NCBI GenBank assembly: GCA_027489375.1
Contig: JAIXZW010000012.1
Location: 62,001-126,000, forward strand
Direction of reading: 5' to 3'
Length of the DNA stretch: 64,000 nucleotides
Origin: Paracoccaceae bacterium
Lineage (GTDB): Bacteria; Pseudomonadota; Alphaproteobacteria; Rhodobacterales; Rhodobacteraceae
Shown: in pieces, positions 1 to 7,771 of the stretch
Layout of the letters: each line of letters begins with the position of its first letter
Position numbering within the stretch: position 1 is the first letter of the stretch
Program-made: the position numbers and the translations under genes
Notes under the pieces: generated by a model
The model's database searches: none
Told to the model about the DNA's origin: nothing
The model's input: the letters and a program-made list of their open reading frames with translations, nothing else

Positions 1-1940
1 GTCTTGTGCGGAATGGCGTTGGCCGCGACGAAATGTTCCTGAAAGCGCGGCTCGATCGCGGTTTCCACCTTGTGGATGTTGTGGACCGTCTCCTCGATCT
101 GGTCGCGCAACCCGATGTTGCACAGCGCCATGCGCGCGCCCGTGCCCGCGGCGTTGCCCGCGCTTTGCACCTTGTCCAGCGGCACATCGGGGATCATGCC
201 CAGCACCATCGCGTGTTTCGGGCTGATATGCGCGCCGAACGCCCCCGCAAGGGTGACGCGGTCGACGTGATCGACGCCCATCTCGTCCATCAACAGCCGC
301 GCACCGGCATAGAGGGCCGATTTCGCAAGCTGGATGGCGCGGATGTCGCCTTGTGTCACCATGATCCGCGCGCCACCCGTGGCGCTGGCGTCATGCAGGA
401 CGTAGCTGTGCGTGCGCCCCTCGGGCGTGCAGCGCCATGTGCCGGTCTGTTCGGGGCTGCCGATCAGCCCGCCCTCGTCCAGCAGCCCCGCCGTGCGCAG
501 TTCGGCCACGGCTTCGATGATGCCCGAGCCGCAGATGCCGGTGATGCCGCTTTGCTTCGTCGCCTCGTCGAAGCCCGGATCGGTGGACCAGAGGTCCGAA
601 CCGATCACCTTGAAGCGCGGCTCCTTCGTCACGGGGTCGATCTCCACCCGTTCGATGGCCCCCGGTGCGGCGCGCTGGCCCGAGCTGATCTGCGCGCCCT
701 CGAAGGCGGGGCCGGTGGGCGAGGAGCAGGCAAGCACGCGGCTTTCGTTGCCAAGCAGGATTTCCGCGTTGGTGCCCACGTCGACGATCAGCACCATGTC
801 CTTGGATTTGTTGGGTTCTTCCGACAGCGCCACGGCGGCGGCATCGGCCCCCACGTGGCCCGCGATGCAGGGCAGGACATAGACGCGGGCGGCGGCGTTG
901 ATCTTCGACAGGTCCAGTTCTTTCGCATCGAGCGAAAGCGAGCCGGAGGTCGCAAGCGCAAAGGGCGCCTGACCGAGTTCGACGGGATCAATGCCCAGAA
1001 GCAGGTGGTGCATCACGGGGTTGCAGACGAAGACCACCTCGTAGATCAACGAAGGCTCGATCTGCGCCTCGGCCGCGATGGAGGCCGCAAGGTCGTTGAT
1101 CGACGACCGCACGGCCGAGGTCATCTCCACATCCCCGCCGGGGTTCATCATCGCGTAAGACACGCGCGACATGAGGTCTTCGCCGAAGCGGATCTGCGGG
1201 TTCATCAGGCCGGATGAGGCAAGCACCGATCCATCCCGCAAATCGCAAAGATGGGCGGCGATGGTGGTGGAACCAAGGTCGATGGCAAGCCCGTAAAGCC
1301 CGCCGTCGTAGAAACCGGGGAAGATGTCGAGGATGCGCGGGCGGGCATCGTGGTTGCCCTTGTGCAGCGCGACCGTCACCTTCCAGTCGCCCTTGCGCAG
1401 CACGGGTTGCAGGCGGCGCATCAGGGCAAGGCCCGCCGTGACATTCTCCACCTGCCACTGGTCGCGCAGCGCGTTGGCAAGGCGCTCGAAATCGCCCGTG
1501 GGTTCGTGCATGTCGGGTTCGGCAACCTCGACGTAAAGCAGGCGGGTGGCGGGGTCCATCACGATGTCGCGCTGGGTCGCCGACTTGCGGATCACCTGCT
1601 TGTGGACCTGTGATTCCGGCGGCACGTCGATGACCACATCGCCCATCACCTGCGCCTGACAGCCAAGGCGGCGACCGGGGGCCATGCCGCGCTTCGACTT
1701 GTAGCGCTCCTCCACCGAGTTCCATTCGGTCAGCGCGTCGGATTCGACCGTGACGCCATGCTTGGGGAAATCGCCGTAGGACGGGGTGATCTGGCACTTG
1801 GAACAGATGCCCCGCCCGCCGCAGACGGAATCGAGGTCGACCCCCAATTGGCGGGCCGCCGTCAGCACGGGCGTGCCGAGCGGGAAGCGCCCGCGCTTGC
1901 CCGAAGGGGTGAAGATCACAAGGGCATCTTGGTTAGACAT
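1..1940 (-). CDS. ASKHA-domain [2Fe-2S] corrinoid-protein reactivase (RACo/DUF4445 family), 3' end cut off by window
   Basis: Members of this family (COG3894; RACo, RamA-like) use ATP and a low-potential Fe-S centre to re-reduce inactive Co(II) corrinoid proteins in methyl-transfer pathways. The N-terminus is a plant-type 2Fe-2S ferredoxin domain with C40-x5-C46-x2-C49 and a distal C94, the expected ligands. A linker is followed by an ASKHA ATPase domain with an AIDLGSTTIAAHL phosphate-binding strand near the middle. The last readable codons give HFVAANAIPHK, typical of the extreme C-terminus, so probably only a few tens of residues are missing. The ATG at 1940 fits the family start MSNQ-ALVIF-PSGKRG. 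No stop codon lies in the window. The expected corrinoid protein and methyltransferase would be beyond the left edge. Family assignment is firm; the substrate pathway is not visible. Confidence 0.88.
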   Translation of the reverse strand, partial: MSNQDALVIFTPSGKRGRFPLGTPVLTAARQLGVDLDSVCGGRGICSKCQITPSYGDFPKHGVTVESDALTEWNSVEERYKSKRGMAPGRRLGCQAQVMGDVVIDVPPESQVHKQVIRKSATQRDIVMDPATRLLYVEVAEPDMHEPTGDFERLANALRDQWQVENVTAGLALMRRLQPVLRKGDWKVTVALHKGNHDARPRILDIFPGFYDGGLYGLAIDLGSTTIAAHLCDLRDGSVLASSGLMNPQIRFGEDLMSRVSYAMMNPGGDVEMTSAVRSSINDLAASIAAEAQIEPSLIYEVVFVCNPVMHHLLLGIDPVELGQAPFALATSGSLSLDAKELDLSKINAAARVYVLPCIAGHVGADAAAVALSEEPNKSKDMVLIVDVGTNAEILLGNESRVLACSSPTGPAFEGAQISSGQRAAPGAIERVEIDPVTKEPRFKVIGSDLWSTDPGFDEATKQSGITGICGSGIIEAVAELRTAGLLDEGGLIGSPEQTGTWRCTPEGRTHSYVLHDASATGGARIMVTQGDIRAIQLAKSALYAGARLLMDEMGVDHVDRVTLAGAFGAHISPKHAMVLGMIPDVPLDKVQSAGNAAGTGARMALCNIGLRDQIEETVHNIHKVETAIEPRFQEHFVAANAIPHK

Positions 1941-2030
1941 GTATCACCGGTTCATGTTCGCGCATGTCCTTCTTAAGCCGCAGACGGGCAAGGGCAATGT
2001 CTGTTCGCGGCAGAAAAGACCCAAAGCGCG

Positions 2031-3179
2031 TCAAGCAGGGCGCGAGAGCCAGTCGAGGATGGCCTGTCGGTCGCCATCCAGCCTCGGGGCAGGGGGGCGA
2101 TTGCCGATCTCGGGCAGGGTGGACATCTTGACCGGATTGCCCGCCGCGGTAAAGGCGGGGCCGCCTGCGCGCGGCGTGACCGGCAACACCATGTTGCGGG
2201 CGCGGATTTGCGGGTCGGCCAAGGCCTCGGTCATGTTTTGTACGCGCCCCGTGGGGATGCCTGCGGCGTCGAGCGTGGCGATCCAATGGGAAACGGGGTG
2301 TTCCAGCGTCACCGTCTCGATCAGGCGCTTGAGCATGTGGACGTTCTCGCAGCGCAGGGCGTTGGTCGCAAAGCGCGGGTCGGCAGGGTCGAGGCCGAGC
2401 GTGGCGCAAAGCTTGGCGAAGAGCGCGTCGTTCCCTGCGGCGATGACGAAGAAGCCGTCACTGGCGCGAAAGGTGGAAAAGGGCGTGATTGTCGGATGCC
2501 GCGCACCCGTCGGACCGGGGGCGTGGCCCGTGGCCGTGGCGATGGCGATGGCGTGTTCCTGAATCGGAATCTGCGCATCCAGCATGGCGACGTCGATCTT
2601 CGCCCCTTCTCCGCTCCTTTCACGGGCATAAAGCGCCGCAAGCACGCCTTGCGCCAGATACATCCCCGCCACGATGTCGCCGATGGAGGCACCGACGCGG
2701 ACGGGTGGCCCGCCTTCCTCGCCCGTGATCGACATGACCCCGCCACGGGCCTGCACGACCATGTCATAGGCGGGTTTTGCCGCATCGGGTCCGCTATGGC
2801 CAAAGCCCGACACCGCACCGTAGATCAGGCGGGGGTGGCGGGCGCGGAGGGTGTCATAGCCATAGCCAAGCCGCTCCATCACGCCGGGGCGGTAGTTTTC
2901 CAAAAGGACATCGGCACGGGCAAGCAGGGCGTCAAAGGTCGCACGGTCCGCGGGGGATTTGAGGTCGAGCGCGATGGATTGCTTGCCCGCGTTGAGCGCG
3001 GCGAAATAGGCGGATTCGCCTTGGACAAAGGGCGGAAAGGCACGCGTGTCGTCCCCCGTCACGGGACGCTCCACCTTGATCACCCGCGCGCCGAGGTCTT
3101 GCAAGGTGCTCGAACAGAACGGTCCGGCGAGGACATGCGTCAGGTCGAGGATCGTGATGCCGGTGAGGGGCGCGGACAT
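2031..3179 (-). CDS. CaiB/BaiF family (family III) CoA-transferase
   Basis: 382 aa, usual length for a family III CoA-transferase, which moves CoA between carboxylates through an aspartyl-CoA thioester intermediate. The N-terminus PLTGITILDLTHVLAGPF is the CoA-binding start of the family, and the segment GASIGDIVAGMYLAQG near residue 165 carries the predicted catalytic Asp. The C-terminal part holds the family motif GIPTGRVQNMTEAL before a terminal LPEIGNRPPAPRLDGD tail. It is on the same strand as the corrinoid reactivase, separated by 90 bases, but the order shows no clear operon. Substrates cannot be named: carnitine, formyl-CoA, succinyl-CoA:mesaconate and many other specificities share this fold. 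Confidence 0.9.
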   Translation of the reverse strand: MSAPLTGITILDLTHVLAGPFCSSTLQDLGARVIKVERPVTGDDTRAFPPFVQGESAYFAALNAGKQSIALDLKSPADRATFDALLARADVLLENYRPGVMERLGYGYDTLRARHPRLIYGAVSGFGHSGPDAAKPAYDMVVQARGGVMSITGEEGGPPVRVGASIGDIVAGMYLAQGVLAALYARERSGEGAKIDVAMLDAQIPIQEHAIAIATATGHAPGPTGARHPTITPFSTFRASDGFFVIAAGNDALFAKLCATLGLDPADPRFATNALRCENVHMLKRLIETVTLEHPVSHWIATLDAAGIPTGRVQNMTEALADPQIRARNMVLPVTPRAGGPAFTAAGNPVKMSTLPEIGNRPPAPRLDGDRQAILDWLSRPA

Positions 3180-3352
3180 GGCGGGACTTTCGGCTTGGGC
3201 GTCCCACGCAGGAAAGCGTCAACACGGTTTCATTGCAATGATCCGCCTCAACGATTTTTCCGCGAGGGGTCCTGAGCCGCAGGGCGGGTTTTCGCGGCGG
3301 TTCCGATCCGTGTCAAAGCGGAACGATGCGCGCAGCGACCGGTCGCCATTGC

Positions 3353-3390
3353 GGCCCCATCACAGGCCCCGTCACAGGCCCCATCACAGG
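3353..3390. repeat. Three tandem 12-bp repeats
   Basis: The unit GGCCCCATCACA occurs three times head to tail (the middle copy has G for A at position 7) and ends with a partial GG. It lies between the CoA-transferase and the transglycosylase lipoprotein, just before a GATATTTG box. No reading frame uses it. Confidence 0.8.
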
Positions 3391-3400
3391 ATCGTGCCAG

Positions 3401-3422
3401 TCAAGATATTTGCCAGAAAATG
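3401..3422 (+). repeat. GATATTTG box at the 3' end of the transglycosylase gene
   Basis: AGATATTTGCCAGAAAATG resembles the box of the recurrent intergenic element found at about 7.75, 27.29, 36.16, 36.21 and 45.97 kb, here without the G6C/GC6 hairpin. It ends 7 bases from the stop codon of the minus-strand lipoprotein gene. This is the weakest of the six copies. Confidence 0.5.
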
Positions 3423-3428
3423 CGCGGG

Positions 3429-4031
3429 TCAGATCGCGCAATAGGGCTGGGCGCTGGTCCATGCCGACATGGCGGCGCGTTTGCCCGCGTCGCGGATCGG
3501 CATCCAGTCGCGGCCCGCACCCTGACGGCCCGACCCTGCGACCACCCCGTCGCTCTCCACCGCATTGGCGACGATCTTCGCCGCACAGGCAAGGTTGCCC
3601 GCCCCGTCCTTCAACTCGGCCGTGGTATCCGCTTCGCAGCCATGCAGGTCCGCGGTGCGCGGGGAAATCTGCATCACGCCGATGTATCGCCCGCCACCGC
3701 CCGCCGCCTGCGGGTTCCACGAGGATTCGTAGCGCGCAACCGCCGACATCAGCCCCGCCCAGAAGGCGCGGCGTTCCTGAAGGCTGGCATTCTCGTATCC
3801 CGGGCACCACTGGTCGATATCGGCGGGAACTGAGCCTGCAAGCGCATCGTCCTCATGCGCCAATGCCACCAGCGTCTTGCCTGTCCACGTTTTGGCTTCG
3901 GGGCGCACATCCCATTGCATCGGGGGTGTCATGCCGCTTGTGGACAACTGCGCCGTTCCCGTCTCCATGCAGCCCGAAAGCGAAAGGGCAGCAAGAAGCG
4001 ATGCGGCAAGCAGGGGGCGTTTGGCAGTCAT
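3429..4031 (-). CDS. Lytic transglycosylase-like lipoprotein (SLT domain)
   Basis: 200 aa. The N-terminus is a lipoprotein signal: basic residues, a hydrophobic run, and the lipobox LSLSGC with Cys21 as the predicted lipidated residue, so the protein should be membrane-anchored in the envelope. The SLT fold is recognised by ARYESSWNP, whose Glu matches the catalytic acid of soluble lytic transglycosylases, followed by the GVMQIS motif about 20 residues later. It would cleave peptidoglycan glycan strands. The lack of other catalytic or cell-wall-binding modules makes it a small stand-alone enzyme. A gene-poor stretch on each side holds short repeats downstream (3353-3422) and no clear promoter upstream. 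Confidence 0.85.
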   Translation of the reverse strand: MTAKRPLLAASLLAALSLSGCMETGTAQLSTSGMTPPMQWDVRPEAKTWTGKTLVALAHEDDALAGSVPADIDQWCPGYENASLQERRAFWAGLMSAVARYESSWNPQAAGGGGRYIGVMQISPRTADLHGCEADTTAELKDGAGNLACAAKIVANAVESDGVVAGSGRQGAGRDWMPIRDAGKRAAMSAWTSAQPYCAI

Positions 4032-4244
4032 TGACCCGTCACAGGTGGCGATGCGTCCTTGCGCAACCCGGGCCTGATGCCAAGCGCGGGACGGGTCTGT
4101 CCAGCTTTGCGACCGCCCGTCCCGCCGTTTCGGCGCGTTTCCGCCACCCGCCGCTTTCCCGCCCCCGCCGTGTCTGCGCCGTTCTTCTGCCCGATTCCGC
4201 GGCTAGAGCCTTTGTTTCCTTGGTGTCGAAGTCACGAGTCCCTC

Positions 4245-4439
4245 ATGTCGCGCAAAAACCGCCCTGCCAGGCTGCTGCCGCGTCTCCGCGCCCTGATCGG
4301 GGCGGGGGTGGATGCGGTCCTGTTCCTCCTCCTTGCCCCCGTGGTGCTGATTCTGGCCAGCAGCGGCCGGCAGGAGGCGCGTCTTCCACAGCACTCTTTG
4401 CCCCAAACCCCGCTTGAAGGCGGGCGGCATCGGCCCTAG
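4245..4439 (+). CDS. Possible small membrane protein upstream of gatB
   Basis: A 64-aa frame with a basic N-terminus (MSRKNRPARLLPRLRAL), one strongly hydrophobic segment (AVLFLLLAPVVLILAS, residues 24-39) and a polar tail. It ends 33 bases before gatB on the same strand. No family is recognised and no good ribosome binding site precedes the ATG, so it may be chance. The charge-then-hydrophobic pattern is the only support. Confidence 0.25.
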   Translation: MSRKNRPARLLPRLRALIGAGVDAVLFLLLAPVVLILASSGRQEARLPQHSLPQTPLEGGRHRP

Positions 4440-4472
4440 ACAGTCGGGCAAAGGACCGAAAGGACGGCACCG

Positions 4473-5984
4473 ATGCTCGACCGCGTTTTTGAAAACCCCA
4501 AACCCAAGGTGATCGCGGGCGCGACCGGCGATTGGGAACTTGTGATCGGCATGGAAATCCATGCGCAGGTCGCCTCGAACGCCAAGCTGTTCTCGGGTGC
4601 GTCCACGCAGGTGGGGGCGGAGCCGAATTCCAACGTGGCCTTCGTCGATGCCGCCATGCCGGGCATGCTGCCCGTCATCAACGACTTCTGCGTCGAACAG
4701 GCGGTGCGCTCGGGCCTCGGCCTCAAGGCGCAGATCAACCTGACCTCGGCCTTCGACCGCAAGAATTACTTCTACCCCGACTTGCCGCAGGGCTACCAGA
4801 TCAGCCAGCTTTACCACCCCATCGTGGGCGAGGGCGAAGTGCTGGTCGAAATGTCCCCCGGCGTGGCGCGCTTGGTGCGGATCGAACGCATCCACCTGGA
4901 ACAGGACGCCGGCAAGTCGATCCATGACATGGACCCGACCATGTCCTTCGTCGATTTCAACCGCACCGGCGTCGCGCTGATGGAGATCGTCAGCCGCCCC
5001 GACATCCGCGGACCCGAGGAAGCGGCGGCCTATGTCGCCAAACTCCGCCAGATCCTGCGCTATCTCGGCACTTGCGACGGCAACATGCAGAACGGCAACC
5101 TGCGGGCGGACGTCAACGTCTCGGTCTGCCGTCCGGGCGATTACGAACGCTATCAGGCGACGCAGGACTTCGGCCACCTCGGCACGCGCTGCGAGATCAA
5201 GAACATGAACTCGCTCCGCTTCATCCAGGCCGCCATCGAATACGAAGCCCGCCGCCAGATCGCCATCCTCGAGGACGGCGGCAAGGTCGATCAGGAAACC
5301 CGCCTCTACGACCCCGACAAGGGCGAGACGCGGTCGATGCGCTCCAAGGAAGAGGCGCATGACTACCGCTACTTCCCGTGCCCCGACCTTTTGCCGCTCG
5401 AGATCGAACAGGCTTGGGTCGATGACATCGCCGCCCGCATGCCGGAACTGCCCGACGCCAAGAAGGCCCGTTTCATGGCCGACTTCGGCCTGACCGATTA
5501 CGACGCCAACGTCCTGACCGCCGAACTGGAAGCCGCAAGCTTCTTCGAAGAGGTGGCGCGGGGCCGCGACGGCAAGCAGGCCGCGAACTGGATCATCAAC
5601 GAACTCTTCGGCCGCCTGAACAAGGAAGGCCGCTCCATCGCCGACACGCCGGTTTCGGCAAGCCAGCTTGGCGGGATGCTCGACCTTCTGGCCAAGGGCG
5701 AGATCACGGGCAAGATGGCGAAAGACCTCTTCGAAATCCTCTGGACGACAGGCGGCGATCCGGCCGAAGTGGCGGCAAGCCGTGGCATGAAGGCCGTGAC
5801 CGATACGGGGGCCATCGAAAAGGCGCTCGACGATCTGATCGCGGCCAACCCCGCGCAGGTGGAAAAGGCCAAGGTCAATGCCAAGCTTGCGGGCTGGTTC
5901 ACGGGTCAGGTGCTCAAAGCCACGGGCGGCACGGCGGACCCTTCGGTCGTCAATGCGATGGTGGCAAGCAAGCTCGGTCTCTGA
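4473..5984 (+). CDS. gatB: Asp-tRNA(Asn)/Glu-tRNA(Gln) amidotransferase subunit B
   Basis: 503 aa, full length. GatB is the kinase/tRNA-binding subunit of GatCAB, which converts misacylated Glu-tRNA(Gln) and Asp-tRNA(Asn) to the amidated forms. The sequence shows the family start [13 protein letters not shown], the signature [16 protein letters not shown], and a C-terminal YqeY-like tRNA-binding tail ending in [12 protein letters not shown]. The ATG at 4473 follows AAAGGACGG. gatA and gatC are not in the window, as is common when gatB is unlinked. The long open frame on the opposite strand is a shadow of this gene. Confidence 0.98.
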   Translation: MLDRVFENPKPKVIAGATGDWELVIGMEIHAQVASNAKLFSGASTQVGAEPNSNVAFVDAAMPGMLPVINDFCVEQAVRSGLGLKAQINLTSAFDRKNYFYPDLPQGYQISQLYHPIVGEGEVLVEMSPGVARLVRIERIHLEQDAGKSIHDMDPTMSFVDFNRTGVALMEIVSRPDIRGPEEAAAYVAKLRQILRYLGTCDGNMQNGNLRADVNVSVCRPGDYERYQATQDFGHLGTRCEIKNMNSLRFIQAAIEYEARRQIAILEDGGKVDQETRLYDPDKGETRSMRSKEEAHDYRYFPCPDLLPLEIEQAWVDDIAARMPELPDAKKARFMADFGLTDYDANVLTAELEAASFFEEVARGRDGKQAANWIINELFGRLNKEGRSIADTPVSASQLGGMLDLLAKGEITGKMAKDLFEILWTTGGDPAEVAASRGMKAVTDTGAIEKALDDLIAANPAQVEKAKVNAKLAGWFTGQVLKATGGTADPSVVNAMVASKLGL

Positions 5985-6086
5985 CGGGGCAGGGCCGGTC
6001 ACGCCTGCGTGTCCGGCCCGCCGCAGACTTCACAGCCCCGCCGCTTGCCGCTAGGCTCCGCCGCGGGTGAAACAGGGTGTGTTCCG

Positions 6087-6428
6087 ATGCAGGCTTATGA
6101 ATACAAGGTGGTTCCGGCCCCGCGCCGCGCCGAGAAATCGCGCGATGCCAAGACCACGGGCGAGCGTTTCGCCCTGACGCTGACGCAGTTCATGAACACG
6201 CTTGGCCGCGAAGGCTGGGACTATGTCCGCGCCGACACTCTGGCCTGCGACGAACGCAGCGGGCTGACCGGCACCAAGACCACGCAGCAGACCGTGCTCG
6301 TCTTCCGCCGTCCGCTGGGCGAAGCGGCAGCCTCTGCCGCCGAACCCGCCGCCGCCCCGCCGCGCCTTGGCCCCGCCACGGACGCGCCGCTGGGTGCCGC
6401 ACCTGCGGTCAAGCTCGACAAACCCTAA
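6087..6428 (+). CDS. DUF4177 domain-containing protein
   Basis: 113 aa. The first 70 residues match the small DUF4177 fold: YEYKVVPAP at the start, then LTQFMNTLGREGWDYV, the family's conserved helix and 'EGW' turn, and a final strand QQTVLVFRR. The rest is an Ala/Pro-rich low-complexity tail. The ATG at 6087 begins the YEYKVV strand directly; an upstream in-frame start would add a non-conserved extension. The 3' end overlaps the convergent aminotransferase by 4 bases. Function of the family is unknown. Confidence 0.75.
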   Translation: MQAYEYKVVPAPRRAEKSRDAKTTGERFALTLTQFMNTLGREGWDYVRADTLACDERSGLTGTKTTQQTVLVFRRPLGEAAASAAEPAAAPPRLGPATDAPLGAAPAVKLDKP

Positions 6429-7546
6429 GCCCGCGCTGCGGCAAGCGCCTGCGGCAACACCTCGGCCAAAACGGCAATGTCTTCGTCCCGCCCGACCGAG
6501 ATGCGGATGCAACGGTCAAGCGGGGCCACCCCCGGCATCCGCACAAAGACGCCGCGCTCCACCAGTGCCGCCAGAACCGCACGGGCGAAATCGCCACCCT
6601 GCCCGCAATCCACCGTGACGAAATTGGTGGCCGAGGGCAGGGGGACCAGCCCGTTCTCCCGCGCGATCCGCGCGATGGCGTCCCGCGAATCTGCCACCTT
6701 GCGCTTCACACTGTCCAGCCACGCCTGATCGTCCAGCGCCGCCATCGCCCCCGCCTGCGCCACGCGGCCAAGGCCGAAATGGTTGCGCACCTTGTCGAAC
6801 CCTTGGATCAACGGCGCTGCCCCGATCGCATAGCCCACGCGCAATCCCGCAAGGCCGTAGCCCTTGGAAAAGGTGCGCATGCGGATGACGCGGGGATCAT
6901 CCGCCGATATCTCCGGCACCGTGCCTGCGGGGGCAAGGTCTGCATAAGCCTCGTCCAGCAGCAGGACCGTTCCTTCGGGCATGGCCTCCACCAGACGCGC
7001 CACCGTGGCGGCATCGTGCCATGTTCCCATCGGATTGTCGGGATTGGCGAAATAGACGAGCTTCGCCCCCACCTCTGCCGCTTTCGCAGCCAGTGCCACG
7101 GGGTCTTCGCGGTCGTCCCTGTAGGGCACGCGGTGCAGCATGCCCCCATAACCCGCGACATGGAAGTTGAAGGTCGGATATGCCCCCGCCGAGGTCACGA
7201 CCGCATCCCCCGCACCGACCAGCAGCCGGACGAGATAGCCGAGCAACCCGTCGATCCCTTCGCCCACCACCACATTGGCGGGCGTCACCCCGTGATGCGC
7301 GGCGATGGCCGCGCGAAGGTCATGCACCTCGGGGTCGCCATACATCCACGCCTCGGCTGCGGCCCGTGCCATCGCCTCGATGGCGCGGGGCGTGGGGCCG
7401 AAGAGCGATTCATTCGCCCCCAGCCGCGCACGGAAGGCGCGGCCAAGGGCGCGCTCCTGCGCCTCGGGTCCGACGAAGGGGACGGTGGCGGGAAGCGAGG
7501 CGGCAAGCGGGGTGAAACGGGGCGGGGTGAAACGGGGTCCGGTCAT
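6425..7546 (-). CDS. HisC-like PLP-dependent aminotransferase
   Basis: 373 aa, fold type I class I/II aminotransferase closest in feel to histidinol-phosphate aminotransferase. Visible family marks are LGANESLFGPTPRAIEAM (substrate-binding strand), YFANPDNPMGTW, the DEAYADL loop, and TFSKGYGLAGLRVGY with the PLP-binding Lys, then a C-terminal VFVRMPG...RISVGRDED segment. The chosen start at 7546 (MTGPRFTPP) follows from homology, since the frame upstream continues as non-conserved sequence. No other his genes are near, so it could instead act on other aromatic or amino acids. It converges on the DUF4177 gene with a 4-base overlap. Confidence 0.85.
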   Translation of the reverse strand: MTGPRFTPPRFTPLAASLPATVPFVGPEAQERALGRAFRARLGANESLFGPTPRAIEAMARAAAEAWMYGDPEVHDLRAAIAAHHGVTPANVVVGEGIDGLLGYLVRLLVGAGDAVVTSAGAYPTFNFHVAGYGGMLHRVPYRDDREDPVALAAKAAEVGAKLVYFANPDNPMGTWHDAATVARLVEAMPEGTVLLLDEAYADLAPAGTVPEISADDPRVIRMRTFSKGYGLAGLRVGYAIGAAPLIQGFDKVRNHFGLGRVAQAGAMAALDDQAWLDSVKRKVADSRDAIARIARENGLVPLPSATNFVTVDCGQGGDFARAVLAALVERGVFVRMPGVAPLDRCIRISVGRDEDIAVLAEVLPQALAAARA

Positions 7547-7700
7547 GCCAACAAGGAAACGCGGGTAGCGCAAAAGCGCAAGGGGGGCGAGGGGGTCTGC
7601 CAAGACTTCGGGGAGCGATCCTTCTGCGAGTGGGCAGGGATCCAGCCATGACCGAGGCTCTCTCCCTTGAGCAGCGCCGCCCTGTTGCATGGCCGAAAAG

Positions 7701-7771
7701 AAAAGGGGGGCTGCGCGCCCCCCTCGACCCTGCGGGTCTCACCCCTGCGGGATATTTGGGAACAGATGAAG
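7701..7771 (+). repeat. Composite intergenic element, copy 1 (hairpins plus GGATATTTG box)
   Basis: Module order in plus orientation: hairpin GGGGGGC/GCCCCCC (7705-7711/7717-7723), small hairpin GACCC/GGGTC (7726-7738), then CACCCC and the box GGGATATTTGGGAACAG ending in ATGAAG. The box abuts the valS stop codon. The G6C stem followed by C/T is a plausible transcription terminator for valS or the reverse strand. Confidence 0.7.

Noticed and set aside
4203-6002. Long open frame on the minus strand opposite gatB
   Set aside because: It has no family motifs and its residues mirror the GC-rich third codon positions of gatB; gatB is unmistakable.
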